A stretch of DNA of 10,036 bases from MWFE01 sp964481075 (GTDB taxonomy: Bacteria > Bacteroidota > Bacteroidia > Bacteroidales > Tenuifilaceae): assembly GCA_964481075.1 (NCBI GenBank), contig CAYZSD010000132.1, positions 1-10,036 of the forward strand, written 5' to 3'. Positions 1-6,432 of the stretch are shown piece after piece. The translations under genes and the position numbers were made by a program. Below the pieces are notes generated by a model. The model was not told where the DNA came from. It saw only the letters and a program-made list of their open reading frames with translations, and did not search any database. Every line of letters starts with the position of its first letter. Position 1 is the first letter of the stretch.

Positions 1-1747
1 GTATATCCCCAATTCTGGTAGTCCAGTAAAAGTCGCCTGAAACAACATCCTTTGGGCGGAATATGATGAAATGCTCGTTGAGCATCAGCTCAAGCTTTGC
101 TGGTGAAGGAATTACAGCCGACTGGATACGTTCGGCATATCGAATGGAGTCGTCGATCTTCTTCTTCTGAAACTCAATATGCTCCTTCTGAGCAATTACC
201 ATATCCCTTTGAGATTCAATTTCATCTCTTTGGGCGCTGATTTCCTCATTGGCCTGCTCAAGCATAACGTTTTTTTCAGAAATGATGATATTACTTCTTT
301 TCTTTTGTTGGTAACCCGAAAAGATTGCGAAGGCAAGTAGAGCAAGCAGAACTATTCCTCCAATGGTGAAATTAAGTTGAGTGCGCTGGCGACGATTGTC
401 AATCTCCTGCTTTTCGATTACTAACAGCTGCTTTTCTATTTCCTGCTGTTTTTTCTCAGTTTCGTATTTGGTTTGCATTTCGGTTAATGCTCTAGTCCTA
501 TCCTCATTGAGAATGGTGTCTTTCGTTAAGCTGAATATTTCTAAGTATTTGAGAGCCTGATTGCAATTACCTTTTCTTTTGTAAGACTGAAAAAGAGAAA
601 GAGCGGCTTCACTAATTGCTGGTTTTGTATTTAAATCTTTTGCCAGATTAAATGATTTTTGGGCATTCTCTATGGCTTGATTTAAAAGTGAAATCCTTTT
701 TTCCTCGAAAGATGTTGAATCGGCTAGAAGGTAGTTAAGAATCGCAATATTATTGTATAGGAGTACCATTCCCTGCTTATCGTTTATATCCTCTTTGATT
801 TTCAATGCTTCTTTGTAGTATTTTATCACATCTTGATAGTTGCCTTTATTAAGGTAAACATTACCAATGTTTGTGTAAGCTGCCGATTTACCATATCGAT
901 CGCCCATTGCTTCAAAAATATCGAGAGTTTTCAAGTACAACTCAATGGTTTTGTCATAGTCCATTAACTCAAAATAAACGTTCCCCAGATTGTTGTAAAT
1001 ATTTGCCTGCCACCTCTTGTTATCAAATTCAATGAAAAGTTCCAATGCTTTTTCGTAGTATTCAATGGATTTTTCTCTATTTCCCAAAGTTTTATGGACT
1101 ATTCCTATGCTATTATAGCATTGAGGAAGCGTTGGTCTGTCATTAATTTCTTCTGAAATTCTCAAAGCTTCTAGGTAGTTCTCTAAAGCTATATCATAGT
1201 AGCCTAAATCATATTGAGCATGACCAATGTTAATATAGCATTGAGCAATCTCCTTTTTATTCCCAATTCCCTCGTTTATTTCCAATGCTTTATTGTAGTA
1301 TTCAAGCGATTGACTGTACATACCTCGATAGGAAAAAACAGTTCCCAAATTTTTGTAACAATCGGACATGCCTCTTACGTTTTTTAGCTCATTGTAAATA
1401 TTGTACGCCTTTAAATAGAAGCTAGCAGCGGTTTCGAAATCTCTATATGAGGACAAATGTACATTTCCAATATACCTTGTGGCGTGTGCTTTCAGCAGTG
1501 AAAGGTTGTCAACCGTTTTTAAACTTGCGGATGAATTATTGGCTTGCTCAATAGCCTTTTCGTAGTAGAAAATGGCCGAATCGGGCTGCGTATAGCCAAA
1601 GGCCTGACCAATTTCTATGTAAAGCCTAACCCTTGTGGAGTCGTATTTAGCATTTGAAAAATCCTTTTTAAGCGATTCAATACTATTTTGGGAAAATAGT
1701 AATAAAGGAATAAGTACTATTAATGGCAGAATTACTAGCTTTTTCAT
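1..1747 (-). CDS. TPR-repeat membrane protein with C-terminal SpoIIE-type serine phosphatase domain (partial, C-terminus off window)
   Basis: The reading frame is open from ATG at 1747 to the left edge (582 full codons). Residues 1-20 form a signal peptide (MKKLVILPLIVLIPLLLFSQ). Residues about 25-400 are a run of tetratricopeptide repeats with a spacing of about 40 residues, with typical pieces such as CYKNLGTVFSYRGMYSQSLE and IYNNLGNVYFELMDYDKTIE. A basic, Gln/Glu-rich linker leads to one transmembrane segment at about 457-477, then a coiled coil (about 480-540). The segment IDDSIRYAERIQSAVIPS and FRPKDVVSGDFYW (563-575) mark the start of the SpoIIE/PP2C phosphatase domain; the Asp in GDFYW is a metal ligand in that family. 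Known members have periplasmic TPRs that sense a signal and a cytoplasmic domain that dephosphorylates Ser/Thr on partner-switching proteins; the signal here is unknown. The catalytic remainder lies outside the window, so activity cannot be judged. It follows the membrane protein gene after a 60-bp gap. Confidence 0.9.
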   Translation of the reverse strand, partial: MKKLVILPLIVLIPLLLFSQNSIESLKKDFSNAKYDSTRVRLYIEIGQAFGYTQPDSAIFYYEKAIEQANNSSASLKTVDNLSLLKAHATRYIGNVHLSSYRDFETAASFYLKAYNIYNELKNVRGMSDCYKNLGTVFSYRGMYSQSLEYYNKALEINEGIGNKKEIAQCYINIGHAQYDLGYYDIALENYLEALRISEEINDRPTLPQCYNSIGIVHKTLGNREKSIEYYEKALELFIEFDNKRWQANIYNNLGNVYFELMDYDKTIELYLKTLDIFEAMGDRYGKSAAYTNIGNVYLNKGNYQDVIKYYKEALKIKEDINDKQGMVLLYNNIAILNYLLADSTSFEEKRISLLNQAIENAQKSFNLAKDLNTKPAISEAALSLFQSYKRKGNCNQALKYLEIFSLTKDTILNEDRTRALTEMQTKYETEKKQQEIEKQLLVIEKQEIDNRRQRTQLNFTIGGIVLLALLAFAIFSGYQQKKRSNIIISEKNVMLEQANEEISAQRDEIESQRDMVIAQKEHIEFQKKKIDDSIRYAERIQSAVIPSPAKLELMLNEHFIIFRPKDVVSGDFYWTTRIGDI

Positions 1748-1794
1748 ATCGTAAAGGTAAGGGATGAAACGTCATTATTACTTTACAATCATTA

Positions 1795-1802
1795 CAAAAG
1801 TA
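1795..1802 (-). promoter_or_regulatory. Candidate -7 box (TACTTTTG) before the TPR/phosphatase gene
   Basis: On the minus strand TACTTTTG matches the Bacteroidota -7 consensus TAnnTTTG exactly and lies about 50 nt upstream of the ATG at 1747. No TTTG -33 box sits at the expected 19-21 nt spacing, so this is half a promoter by sequence. If real, it would let the phosphatase gene be expressed apart from the methyltransferase/membrane protein pair. Confidence 0.35.
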
Positions 1803-1807
1803 GTTTA

Positions 1808-4144
1808 TTATTTGGTTTTTCTAAGAAAAAGATGAATTACTGGAATACAGGTGAAGTATAGAAATGAACTAAGGATAAACACTAACAAGAAGCCCTTCTC
1901 CACAGCAATTATAGTGGCAATGGGTGCTGCCAGAACCGAAAAGAAACCGTTAACTCCCCATGCAATGGGAATTTGTGATGGGAAATTCTTCGATAGAATT
2001 TTCATTCCCAATGGGAACGACATTCCCATAAGCAGCGATAGGGGGGCGATTGATAAAACAAGAACGATTATGCTAAGATAATAATTGATTGAAACCATTA
2101 AGGAAAGTATGTTTTCGCTGCAAAGCGAAAAGGCAAATATGAATATGGAAATTGATAGAAGCACCCAGAGAATTGTTTTACTCGGTTCTAGTTGAGAACA
2201 GTAATAACTCCCAATAGCCGAAAAGCAAAGGATAGATGCAATGATAATAGCACTAGCAGTGATTGGGTTTCCAAGAGCAAGAATGGATTTTTGGATTAAC
2301 ACCGTCTCAATGAGCATATAGCCAAGCCCTAAAAGCGAAAAGTATATCCAAATAGTTGCAGAAAATTTTCGGCTTCTCAGGGAGATGAAAAGGGGGGATG
2401 CTATTGCAATTAGCGCCAAAAGCAAGCAAATAAAAAGGCTGGCCCAGACAATTAGGTAACCCAATTCAAGAAACGGAACACCCTCAGCACCATACCATTG
2501 TAAGTAGTTGCGTATTTGACCTACCCGCATAAACTGCGAGAAGAAAGGGCTATTATCGGATGGTGGTGAAATATTGAAAATATAGCTTGATGCTTTTTTT
2601 GTAAATCCTTTCTCAATTATTTCACCTGATAACACCTGGAAGGTGGTATCGCCAAGTAGGTTAAACTCATTTTCGCTTGGCGGGTGAACCAAATCGAAAC
2701 CCTGCTGGAAGCAAAAAGTTGAAATTGTGCTCAATTCGAACTCGGTAAAAGACGTTGGTTTCAGAAGCAGCAAAAGGGTGTTCCAATTCCTAATGGCCAC
2801 GAGTCTTTCGGATGGATTTAACCCCATGTTTTTAAGACTGTTAACTGCTAGGGTGATTAGTTTAAGGCTGTATCGTGGGGGGGTATCCATGAACGATGAA
2901 AGCACAAGCATCCCGTTTTCACTTAATTTGCCAATGGCTTTTTCTGTAGCATTTGATGTGAAAACATACTGCTCCTTAAGAGCAGAAAGCCCGGCTCCAC
3001 CTGCACTTCCCACGGTCGGAAAAACAATCTGATCCCATAGTTTTTTATCCTGATTAAGGAATTCCCGTGGGTAACTATTTTCAACTTTGATAATCGAGTT
3101 TTCCCAGTTGTGGTTAATAAGTAACTTGATGATGGGTTTAACGGGCTCAATAATGGTAATGTTTTTCGCTCCAAGCGATATTGCCTGTGAGGGAAAAAAT
3201 GTGCTTGAGGGTTGCAAGAACAAAACCCTGCTATTCTTAGAACTGTCAATAATAAACTGCGTGGCAAAGAGGTTGTTGTAATAGAATTGTGAGTCAACCT
3301 CGCCCTTTTGAATTGAAAGATATGGTTGAGCGTTGATAAAAGCAATATCTGAGAGAGGAACGCTACCAGTATAGGAAAGCCCCAGACCATTAGCCTGCCT
3401 GATGTTATGTGATTCTACCATTTCAAGTGTTCCCAGAGGAAGAGGTAGCCGTTTAACAACATCTGTTTCTGGAATCAGGAGGGTTTTAGTTAGCGATTTG
3501 AACTCCGATGTTGATGGAATAGAAGGTTGCATTACTAGTACTGCGATTCCCAGTAAACCTAACAGACAGAAAACTAGCAGTTTTCTCGTTTCTTTTGTTA
3601 GCAAGGAACCTGAAAGTATTGCCAAAAGCCCAAAACCAGAGGTTAAATTCATCGGAAACAGGTAACTCGAAAGGACAACGAGAAGTAAACCACCAGCCGC
3701 TGAACCCGCCAGATTCCATGCGTATAGCATTGGTATTGAATGGTTTCTGACCATAAAGAAAAGACCGATTACCGTTGCTCCTAAAAGGAAAGGGATAAAA
3801 AGGATGAAACAGGTTAGTAATAGCTTAAAAATATGTGATGTTGAGGTGAAAAGAAGGAATGTGTCGAACCGAAACCATTCAAGATTTATTAATAACGGCG
3901 ACAGAAGCATCATCACACCGCAGGCTATTGTTAACCAGAGGATAAACGCTTGTGCGTTCTTTTGAAAAAAATCTGCCCATAGCGAAAGGATTACCCCCGA
4001 AGAACCGAATCCCAGCATGGCAATTGAAACTGCAAGGTAGGCAAAATGATGCCATTGGCTATAGGAAAGAATGCTAATCAGCCCAAGCTGAAAACCGATG
4101 ATTGAGGCTGAAAGCAGGAATATAGCTATTCGTTCGCTTCTCAT
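1808..4144 (-). CDS. Polytopic membrane protein with spermidine-synthase-like (degenerate Rossmann) domain
   Basis: A 778-residue protein in three parts. The N-terminal part (about 1-210) has six or seven hydrophobic segments, with the family-like motifs AMLGFGSSG and YAWNLAGSAAGG. A soluble middle part (about 215-560) resembles the SAM/decarboxy-SAM-binding domain of membrane-bound spermidine synthase-like proteins: GAKNITIIEP (about 322-331) fits the second strand and acidic ribose-binding residue, and EQYVFTSNATEKAIGKLSEN fits the later helix-strand. The C-terminal part (about 570-778) has six or so membrane segments with LGLGYMLIETVLIQKSILAL and MGMSFPLGMK, characteristic of this family. 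The glycine-rich loop expected before GAKNITIIEP is replaced by FLQPSSTFFPSQAI, so cofactor binding is doubtful. The start ATG overlaps the stop of the isoaspartyl methyltransferase gene (ATGA), suggesting translational coupling. I infer a non-catalytic or altered role in the inner membrane; no polyamine pathway genes are nearby. Family assignment is fairly sure, function is not known. Confidence 0.85.
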   Translation of the reverse strand: MRSERIAIFLLSASIIGFQLGLISILSYSQWHHFAYLAVSIAMLGFGSSGVILSLWADFFQKNAQAFILWLTIACGVMMLLSPLLINLEWFRFDTFLLFTSTSHIFKLLLTCFILFIPFLLGATVIGLFFMVRNHSIPMLYAWNLAGSAAGGLLLVVLSSYLFPMNLTSGFGLLAILSGSLLTKETRKLLVFCLLGLLGIAVLVMQPSIPSTSEFKSLTKTLLIPETDVVKRLPLPLGTLEMVESHNIRQANGLGLSYTGSVPLSDIAFINAQPYLSIQKGEVDSQFYYNNLFATQFIIDSSKNSRVLFLQPSSTFFPSQAISLGAKNITIIEPVKPIIKLLINHNWENSIIKVENSYPREFLNQDKKLWDQIVFPTVGSAGGAGLSALKEQYVFTSNATEKAIGKLSENGMLVLSSFMDTPPRYSLKLITLAVNSLKNMGLNPSERLVAIRNWNTLLLLLKPTSFTEFELSTISTFCFQQGFDLVHPPSENEFNLLGDTTFQVLSGEIIEKGFTKKASSYIFNISPPSDNSPFFSQFMRVGQIRNYLQWYGAEGVPFLELGYLIVWASLFICLLLALIAIASPLFISLRSRKFSATIWIYFSLLGLGYMLIETVLIQKSILALGNPITASAIIIASILCFSAIGSYYCSQLEPSKTILWVLLSISIFIFAFSLCSENILSLMVSINYYLSIIVLVLSIAPLSLLMGMSFPLGMKILSKNFPSQIPIAWGVNGFFSVLAAPIATIIAVEKGFLLVFILSSFLYFTCIPVIHLFLRKTK

Positions 4145-4842
4145 TCCGAAGCCCTTGTGAAGGGGACAAACCGAACAGGAATAAGGCTACGAGTTTTCAC
4201 CTTGCCATCCTTCTTCTCAACCATCATTAGTTGCTGAACAAGGAATGGTGAGCCAACGGGTATAACCATTTTACCTCCATCCTTGAGCTGCTCAATGAGT
4301 GGGGGAGGGATATGCTCGGCGGCAGCGGTAACCATGATGATATCAAAAGGACCCTTTTCGGGCCAGCCGTGGTAGCCATCGGCTATCTTCACCTGAACAT
4401 TTTTATATCCTTGTTTCCAAAGGGTCGCTGCGGCCGAACGGCCTAACTCGGGAACAATCTCGATGGTGTAAACTGTATCCACAATCTCGGCAAGCACAGC
4501 GGCTTGATAGCCTGAACCTGCTCCAATTTCTAGGGCTTTCATCCCTTTTTTTGGTTGAACAAGCTCTGTCATGTATGCCACGATGTAGGGCTGGGAGATG
4601 GTTTGACCGTATCCAATGGGCAATGGTCTGTCATCGTAGGCTTGATTTCGGTAAGAGGATGGAACGAACTGGTGGCGTGGAACGGTCTCCATTGCTCTAA
4701 GTGTCTCTCTATCCTTCACCCCACGGTTGCTAATCTGGTTTCGAACCATGCTTAATCGCTGGGATAGAAAGTGGTCGCTACTCTGCCCAAGAAGTGTCAG
4801 GAAACAAAGAAAACCTAAAGTTGTAAACCAAACCCTTCTCAT
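4141..4842 (-). CDS. pcm: Protein-L-isoaspartate O-methyltransferase with signal peptide
   Basis: A 233-residue protein that transfers methyl from SAM to L-isoaspartyl residues of damaged proteins so they can revert to aspartate. Diagnostic motifs are present in order: VPRHQFVP (54-61), GYGQTISQPYIVAYM (77-91), SAM motif I ALEIGAGSGYQAAVLAEI (about 103-120), the acidic TIEIVPE that follows, DGYHGWPEKGPFDIIMVTAA, and GGKMVIPVG. A start at 4842 is preferred over the in-frame ATG at 4929, because AAAGGA lies 7 nt upstream and the shorter form begins with a clean signal peptide (MRRVWFTTLGFLCFLTLLGQ), while the extra 29 residues look unlike the family. The length matches the usual 210-230 plus a leader. 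The leader implies export to the periplasm, which is odd for a SAM-dependent enzyme because SAM is cytoplasmic. Its stop overlaps the next gene's start by 4 bp. Enzyme family is sure; the periplasmic location is inferred. Confidence 0.93.
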   Translation of the reverse strand: MRRVWFTTLGFLCFLTLLGQSSDHFLSQRLSMVRNQISNRGVKDRETLRAMETVPRHQFVPSSYRNQAYDDRPLPIGYGQTISQPYIVAYMTELVQPKKGMKALEIGAGSGYQAAVLAEIVDTVYTIEIVPELGRSAAATLWKQGYKNVQVKIADGYHGWPEKGPFDIIMVTAAAEHIPPPLIEQLKDGGKMVIPVGSPFLVQQLMMVEKKDGKVKTRSLIPVRFVPFTRASE

Positions 4843-4849
4843 ATTTATG

Positions 4850-4855
4850 TCCTTT
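4850..4855 (-). promoter_or_regulatory. Ribosome binding site AAAGGA deciding the pcm start
   Basis: AAAGGA on the minus strand is separated by 7 nt from the ATG at 4842. It is one of few clear Shine-Dalgarno sequences in the window and favours the start at 4842 over the upstream in-frame ATG at 4929. Confidence 0.6.
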
Positions 4856-4870
4856 AACTGGGTTAGGCTC

Positions 4871-4901
4871 ACAATATACGAAAAAAGTGAGGTGCAGCAA
4901 A
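4871..4901 (-). promoter_or_regulatory. Weak candidate promoter upstream of pcm
   Basis: On the minus strand TTTG (4901-4898) is followed after 19 nt by TATATTGT (4878-4871), the spacing of the Bacteroidota -33/-7 pair. The -7 element matches TAnnTTTG only at the first TA and the TT, so support is weak. It would place the transcript start about 20-25 nt before the pcm ATG. Confidence 0.25.
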
Positions 4902-5024
4902 ATGAATTTGATTTTTTTGAAGAGGGCAAAAAGAATAATATCCCTTAAAATTAATTATTCGATTACTGAGATTGAGAACGAAGTAATTGAATATCATCAA
5001 AAAAGAGATGATAGTAATTGCTGA
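4902..5024 (+). CDS. Possible 40-residue small protein of unknown function
   Basis: An ATG at 4902 opens a 40-codon frame ending in TGA at 5024. GAGGTG lies 7 nt upstream of the ATG, a fair ribosome binding site. The protein has a basic N-terminal half (KRAKRIISLK) and an acidic, possibly helical C-terminal half (ITEIENEVIEYHQKRDD). It sits in the 186-bp gap between the LolA-like gene and pcm, opposite to both. I do not recognise it. It may be a real small protein, a fragment of a lost gene, or chance in AT-rich DNA; its 3' end also overlaps the hairpin at 4992-5013. Confidence 0.2.
   Translation: MNLIFLKRAKRIISLKINYSITEIENEVIEYHQKRDDSNC
4992..5013 (-). terminator. Hairpin downstream of the LolA-like gene, possible weak terminator
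   Basis: On the minus strand TATCATC and GATGATA form a perfect 7-bp stem around the 8-nt loop TCTTTTTT, starting 15 nt past the LolA-like stop codon. A further 4-5 bp could pair outside an internal loop. The stem is AT-rich and no proper U-tract follows it, so it might slow or end transcription only partly, or stabilise the 3' end. The pcm gene beyond it may be read through or have its own promoter. Confidence 0.35.
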
Positions 5025-5028
5025 TACA

Positions 5029-5763
5029 TCACTTCTTTAACGCTGCCTTACTAAAAAAATGCTCAGAGATATTCTGGTTAAACTTTATGCTGGTCATAAG
5101 GTATTCGGTTCCCTCGCCCTCCTTTAGCATATCCTTAAAGACGATTCTGGTTGGAAACCAGCGCCCTTCGATTTGCTTAACATCGCTTAGGGTTGTGCGT
5201 TTTAGCAGTTGACCACTTTTAGCGTAGAGTTCTTCCTTGAGAGGGACATATCTTTCGGAGTCAATCCACATCTTGCGGCTACTGTATGCCACATCTGTAA
5301 CCTTCGCTGTTAGCTCCAGAATGTAGGTCTTTCTGTCTTCTATTGTTTCCTCCCCTACTATTTTGGAATCGTAGATGTCTGTTAGCTTGCGGTGCTCCAT
5401 CATGTCCTCATAGGAGAGGTCGGAACCCATAACAGATTGGCGTAGCATGTGTCCAGATAGCTGCACCGTGCGATCGGTTGATGGTGAGTATATCCAAAGC
5501 TGGTTCTCCAGCTTGAGCATTTTTGTGCCTTGCTCGCGGGGAGGTGAGAGGTACTTTGTAAAAGCCTTGGTGTATCCAACGGAGTACGAGAGCATGGTCA
5601 TGGTTCGGCTGCTTCGCCGCCCATGAATGGTCATGGTTGATTCAACAATTCGATTCTCCGAGGACATGTTTTTGTCAACCCGATTAAGAATTTCATCGGC
5701 TGTTGGCTGCGATTTGCCCGTGAGGGCTATAGCCGATATTAAGATAAAGAAACTTATTTTCAT
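5029..5763 (-). CDS. LolA-like outer-membrane lipoprotein-sorting protein
   Basis: A 244-residue protein with an N-terminal signal peptide (MKISFFILISAIALTGKSQ), so periplasmic. The rest fits the LolA-like family often annotated as outer membrane lipoprotein-sorting protein: ADEILNRVDKNM at the mature N-terminus, STMTIHGRRSSRTMTM (first strands), FTKYLSPPREQGTKML, LWIYSPSTDRTVQLSG, then MGSDLSYEDMM, a very typical family signature, and MWIDSERYVPLKEELYAKSG. These proteins are predicted to have the half-barrel fold that holds an acyl chain. It is not classical LolA, which is shorter and lacks the GSDLSYEDM motif. Genes of this family commonly accompany FtsX-type permeases and an ABC ATPase, as here, although a plus-strand toxin-antitoxin remnant separates it from the permeases. 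It probably has its own promoter in the 47-bp divergent gap or downstream of the permeases. Substrate unknown. Confidence 0.9.
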   Translation of the reverse strand: MKISFFILISAIALTGKSQPTADEILNRVDKNMSSENRIVESTMTIHGRRSSRTMTMLSYSVGYTKAFTKYLSPPREQGTKMLKLENQLWIYSPSTDRTVQLSGHMLRQSVMGSDLSYEDMMEHRKLTDIYDSKIVGEETIEDRKTYILELTAKVTDVAYSSRKMWIDSERYVPLKEELYAKSGQLLKRTTLSDVKQIEGRWFPTRIVFKDMLKEGEGTEYLMTSIKFNQNISEHFFSKAALKK

Positions 5764-5765
5764 CG

Positions 5766-5783
5766 TTAACTTATTTTAGTTAA
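5766..5783. promoter_or_regulatory. Inverted repeat, candidate operator in the divergent promoter gap
   Basis: TTAACT and AGTTAA form perfect 6-bp arms around TATTTT, in the 47-bp gap between the divergent starts of the LolA-like gene and the antitoxin gene. It lies 5 bp upstream of the antitoxin's -7 box, the right place for an operator bound by the antitoxin in autoregulation. Function is inferred from position alone; AT-rich palindromes also occur by chance. Confidence 0.35.
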
Positions 5784-5788
5784 AAACG

Positions 5789-5796
5789 TATATTTG
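5789..5796 (+). promoter_or_regulatory. -7 box TATATTTG of the antitoxin gene
   Basis: TATATTTG is an exact match to the Bacteroidota -7 consensus TAnnTTTG, ending 14 nt before the antitoxin ATG. The transcript would have a very short leader of roughly 7-10 nt, and no Shine-Dalgarno is seen. No good TTTG -33 element is at the expected spacing; that place is occupied by the inverted repeat. Confidence 0.5.
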
Positions 5797-5810
5797 TAAA
5801 AAACAATCTG

Positions 5811-6035
5811 ATGTCAAAAGTTGTAATAAGAGTCAATACAAGGACAAAAGCAGGTAAGCATTTACTCGAAACAGCAAGAATTATGGCTGAAAAGTATGAG
5901 GGTATTGAATTTGAAGAGGAAGAAAAAGAGGCAGAATTATTAAAAAAAATTGTTCGTAACAGGAAGCACGATCTGCTGACATACGAGGAGAAAAAATCTT
6001 TCTTAGATGACTTAAACTCGGTGGCTGAACCATGA
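5811..6035 (+). CDS. Antitoxin-like small protein of a RelE/ParE-type toxin-antitoxin pair
   Basis: A 74-residue protein. Residues 1-20 (MSKVVIRVNTRTKAGKHLLE) look like a strand plus helix with the RTKAGK signature seen in many short Bacteroidota antitoxins. The middle is very acidic (EFEEEEKEAE, about 36-45), and the C-terminal part ends in a helix (TYEEKKSFLDDLNSV) likely to wrap the toxin. Its stop codon overlaps the start of a RelE-like reading frame (ATGA), the usual arrangement for antitoxin followed by toxin. It should bind DNA at its own promoter and neutralise the toxin; DNA binding is inferred, since no clear helix-turn-helix is visible. It has an exact -7 box upstream. The toxin gene is interrupted, so this is now an orphan antitoxin unless the stop codon is a sequencing error. 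The pair lies on the strand opposite all its neighbours, a sign of later arrival. Confidence 0.75.
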   Translation: MSKVVIRVNTRTKAGKHLLETARIMAEKYEGIEFEEEEKEAELLKKIVRNRKHDLLTYEEKKSFLDDLNSVAEP

Positions 6036-6304
6036 AGTATGAGATTGAAAGAAGTTTTGCCAAGGATTTTTACAAGTTGAATGATAAGAGTTTGGCGCAA
6101 GTAATCCTTAATACAATTCAGGAGGTAGCCTCCGCAACCTCTTTTAATAAAATAAGGAATATAAAATAACTTAAGGGGCATAAAACAGCTTTTCGTATCC
6201 GATCGGGTGATTATCGAATAGGTGTTTTTATTGAAAATGATACGGTTTTTTTCGCTGCCTTTGATCATAGAAGTAAGATTTACAAGCGTTTCCCAAACAA
6301 ATAG
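6032..6304 (+). pseudogene. RelE/ParE-family toxin gene inactivated by an in-frame TAA
   Basis: The frame opens at ATG 6032, overlapping the antitoxin stop. It reads MKYEIERSFAKDFYKLNDKS and on to FNKIRNIK (residue 45), then hits TAA at 6167-6169 (codon 46). The same frame continues for 44 codons to TAG at 6302-6304, including LKGHKTAFRIRSGDYRIGVF and DHRSKIYKRFPNK, the typical second half of RelE/ParE mRNA interferase or gyrase toxins. No frameshift is needed: the frame is the same before and after. Family members usually have Lys at this place (KKLKG), so one A-to-T change of AAA would explain it. No ATG follows that could restart the second half, which carries the conserved RxRxGDYRI strand and C-terminal Tyr/Arg. 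The full length of 90 codons fits the family. I infer a recently dead toxin. Confidence 0.85.
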
Positions 6305-6371
6305 CATTATTCATTTTAAACAAATCATACTGATTCTCAAGAAATTTCTCATAATTAATTAGTTGTCTATC

Positions 6372-6385
6372 TGTTGTGATCAACA
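6372..6385 (+). other. Small hairpin between convergent toxin remnant and permease gene
   Basis: TGTTG and CAACA pair around TGAT, followed on the plus strand by ATTTCTTAT. The 5-bp stem is too short for a convincing terminator. It lies in the 128-bp gap between two convergent genes, where a bidirectional terminator would be expected, so it is noted with low confidence. Confidence 0.2.
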
Positions 6386-6392
6386 ATTTCTT

Positions 6393-6432
6393 ATCTGTGT
6401 AAATCCGTACAATTCGTGTTATCAGCGTTCCA
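6393..6432 (-). repeat. Degenerate 10-bp-period dispersed intergenic repeat
   Basis: Read on the minus strand the stretch begins directly after the permease stop codon, with units such as GATAACACGAAT, TGTACGGATT and TACACAGATA. This resembles the widespread intergenic repeat built of ACACGGAT/ACGGATT-like units that I recall from many bacterial genomes, including Bacteroidota. The approximate period is 10 bp and the copies are degenerate. The family identity rests on memory and was not searched. Confidence 0.5.

Noticed and set aside
240..1700. Recurring similar stretches about 100-120 bp apart read as a DNA repeat array
   Set aside because: They are explained by the 40-residue TPR periodicity of the encoded protein and are not near-identical at the DNA level.
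4843..4929. N-terminal extension of the isoaspartyl methyltransferase to an ATG at 4929
   Set aside because: The 29 extra residues look unlike the family and would bury the signal peptide; the ATG at 4842 has AAAGGA 7 nt upstream.
6120..6134. GGAGG-TAG-CCTCC palindrome in the toxin remnant as a regulatory hairpin or ribosome binding site
   Set aside because: It lies inside codons for a normal family helix, with a 5-bp stem and no start codon at a suitable distance.
6167..6169. TAA as a recoded codon
   Set aside because: No known recoding of TAA or readthrough signal fits; a point nonsense mutation from AAA is simpler.
5780..6307. Minus-strand 175-codon frame over the toxin-antitoxin region
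   Set aside because: It is the shadow of the two plus-strand genes, is low-complexity (Ser/Phe runs), matches no family I know, and lies opposite a convincing antitoxin with its own promoter.
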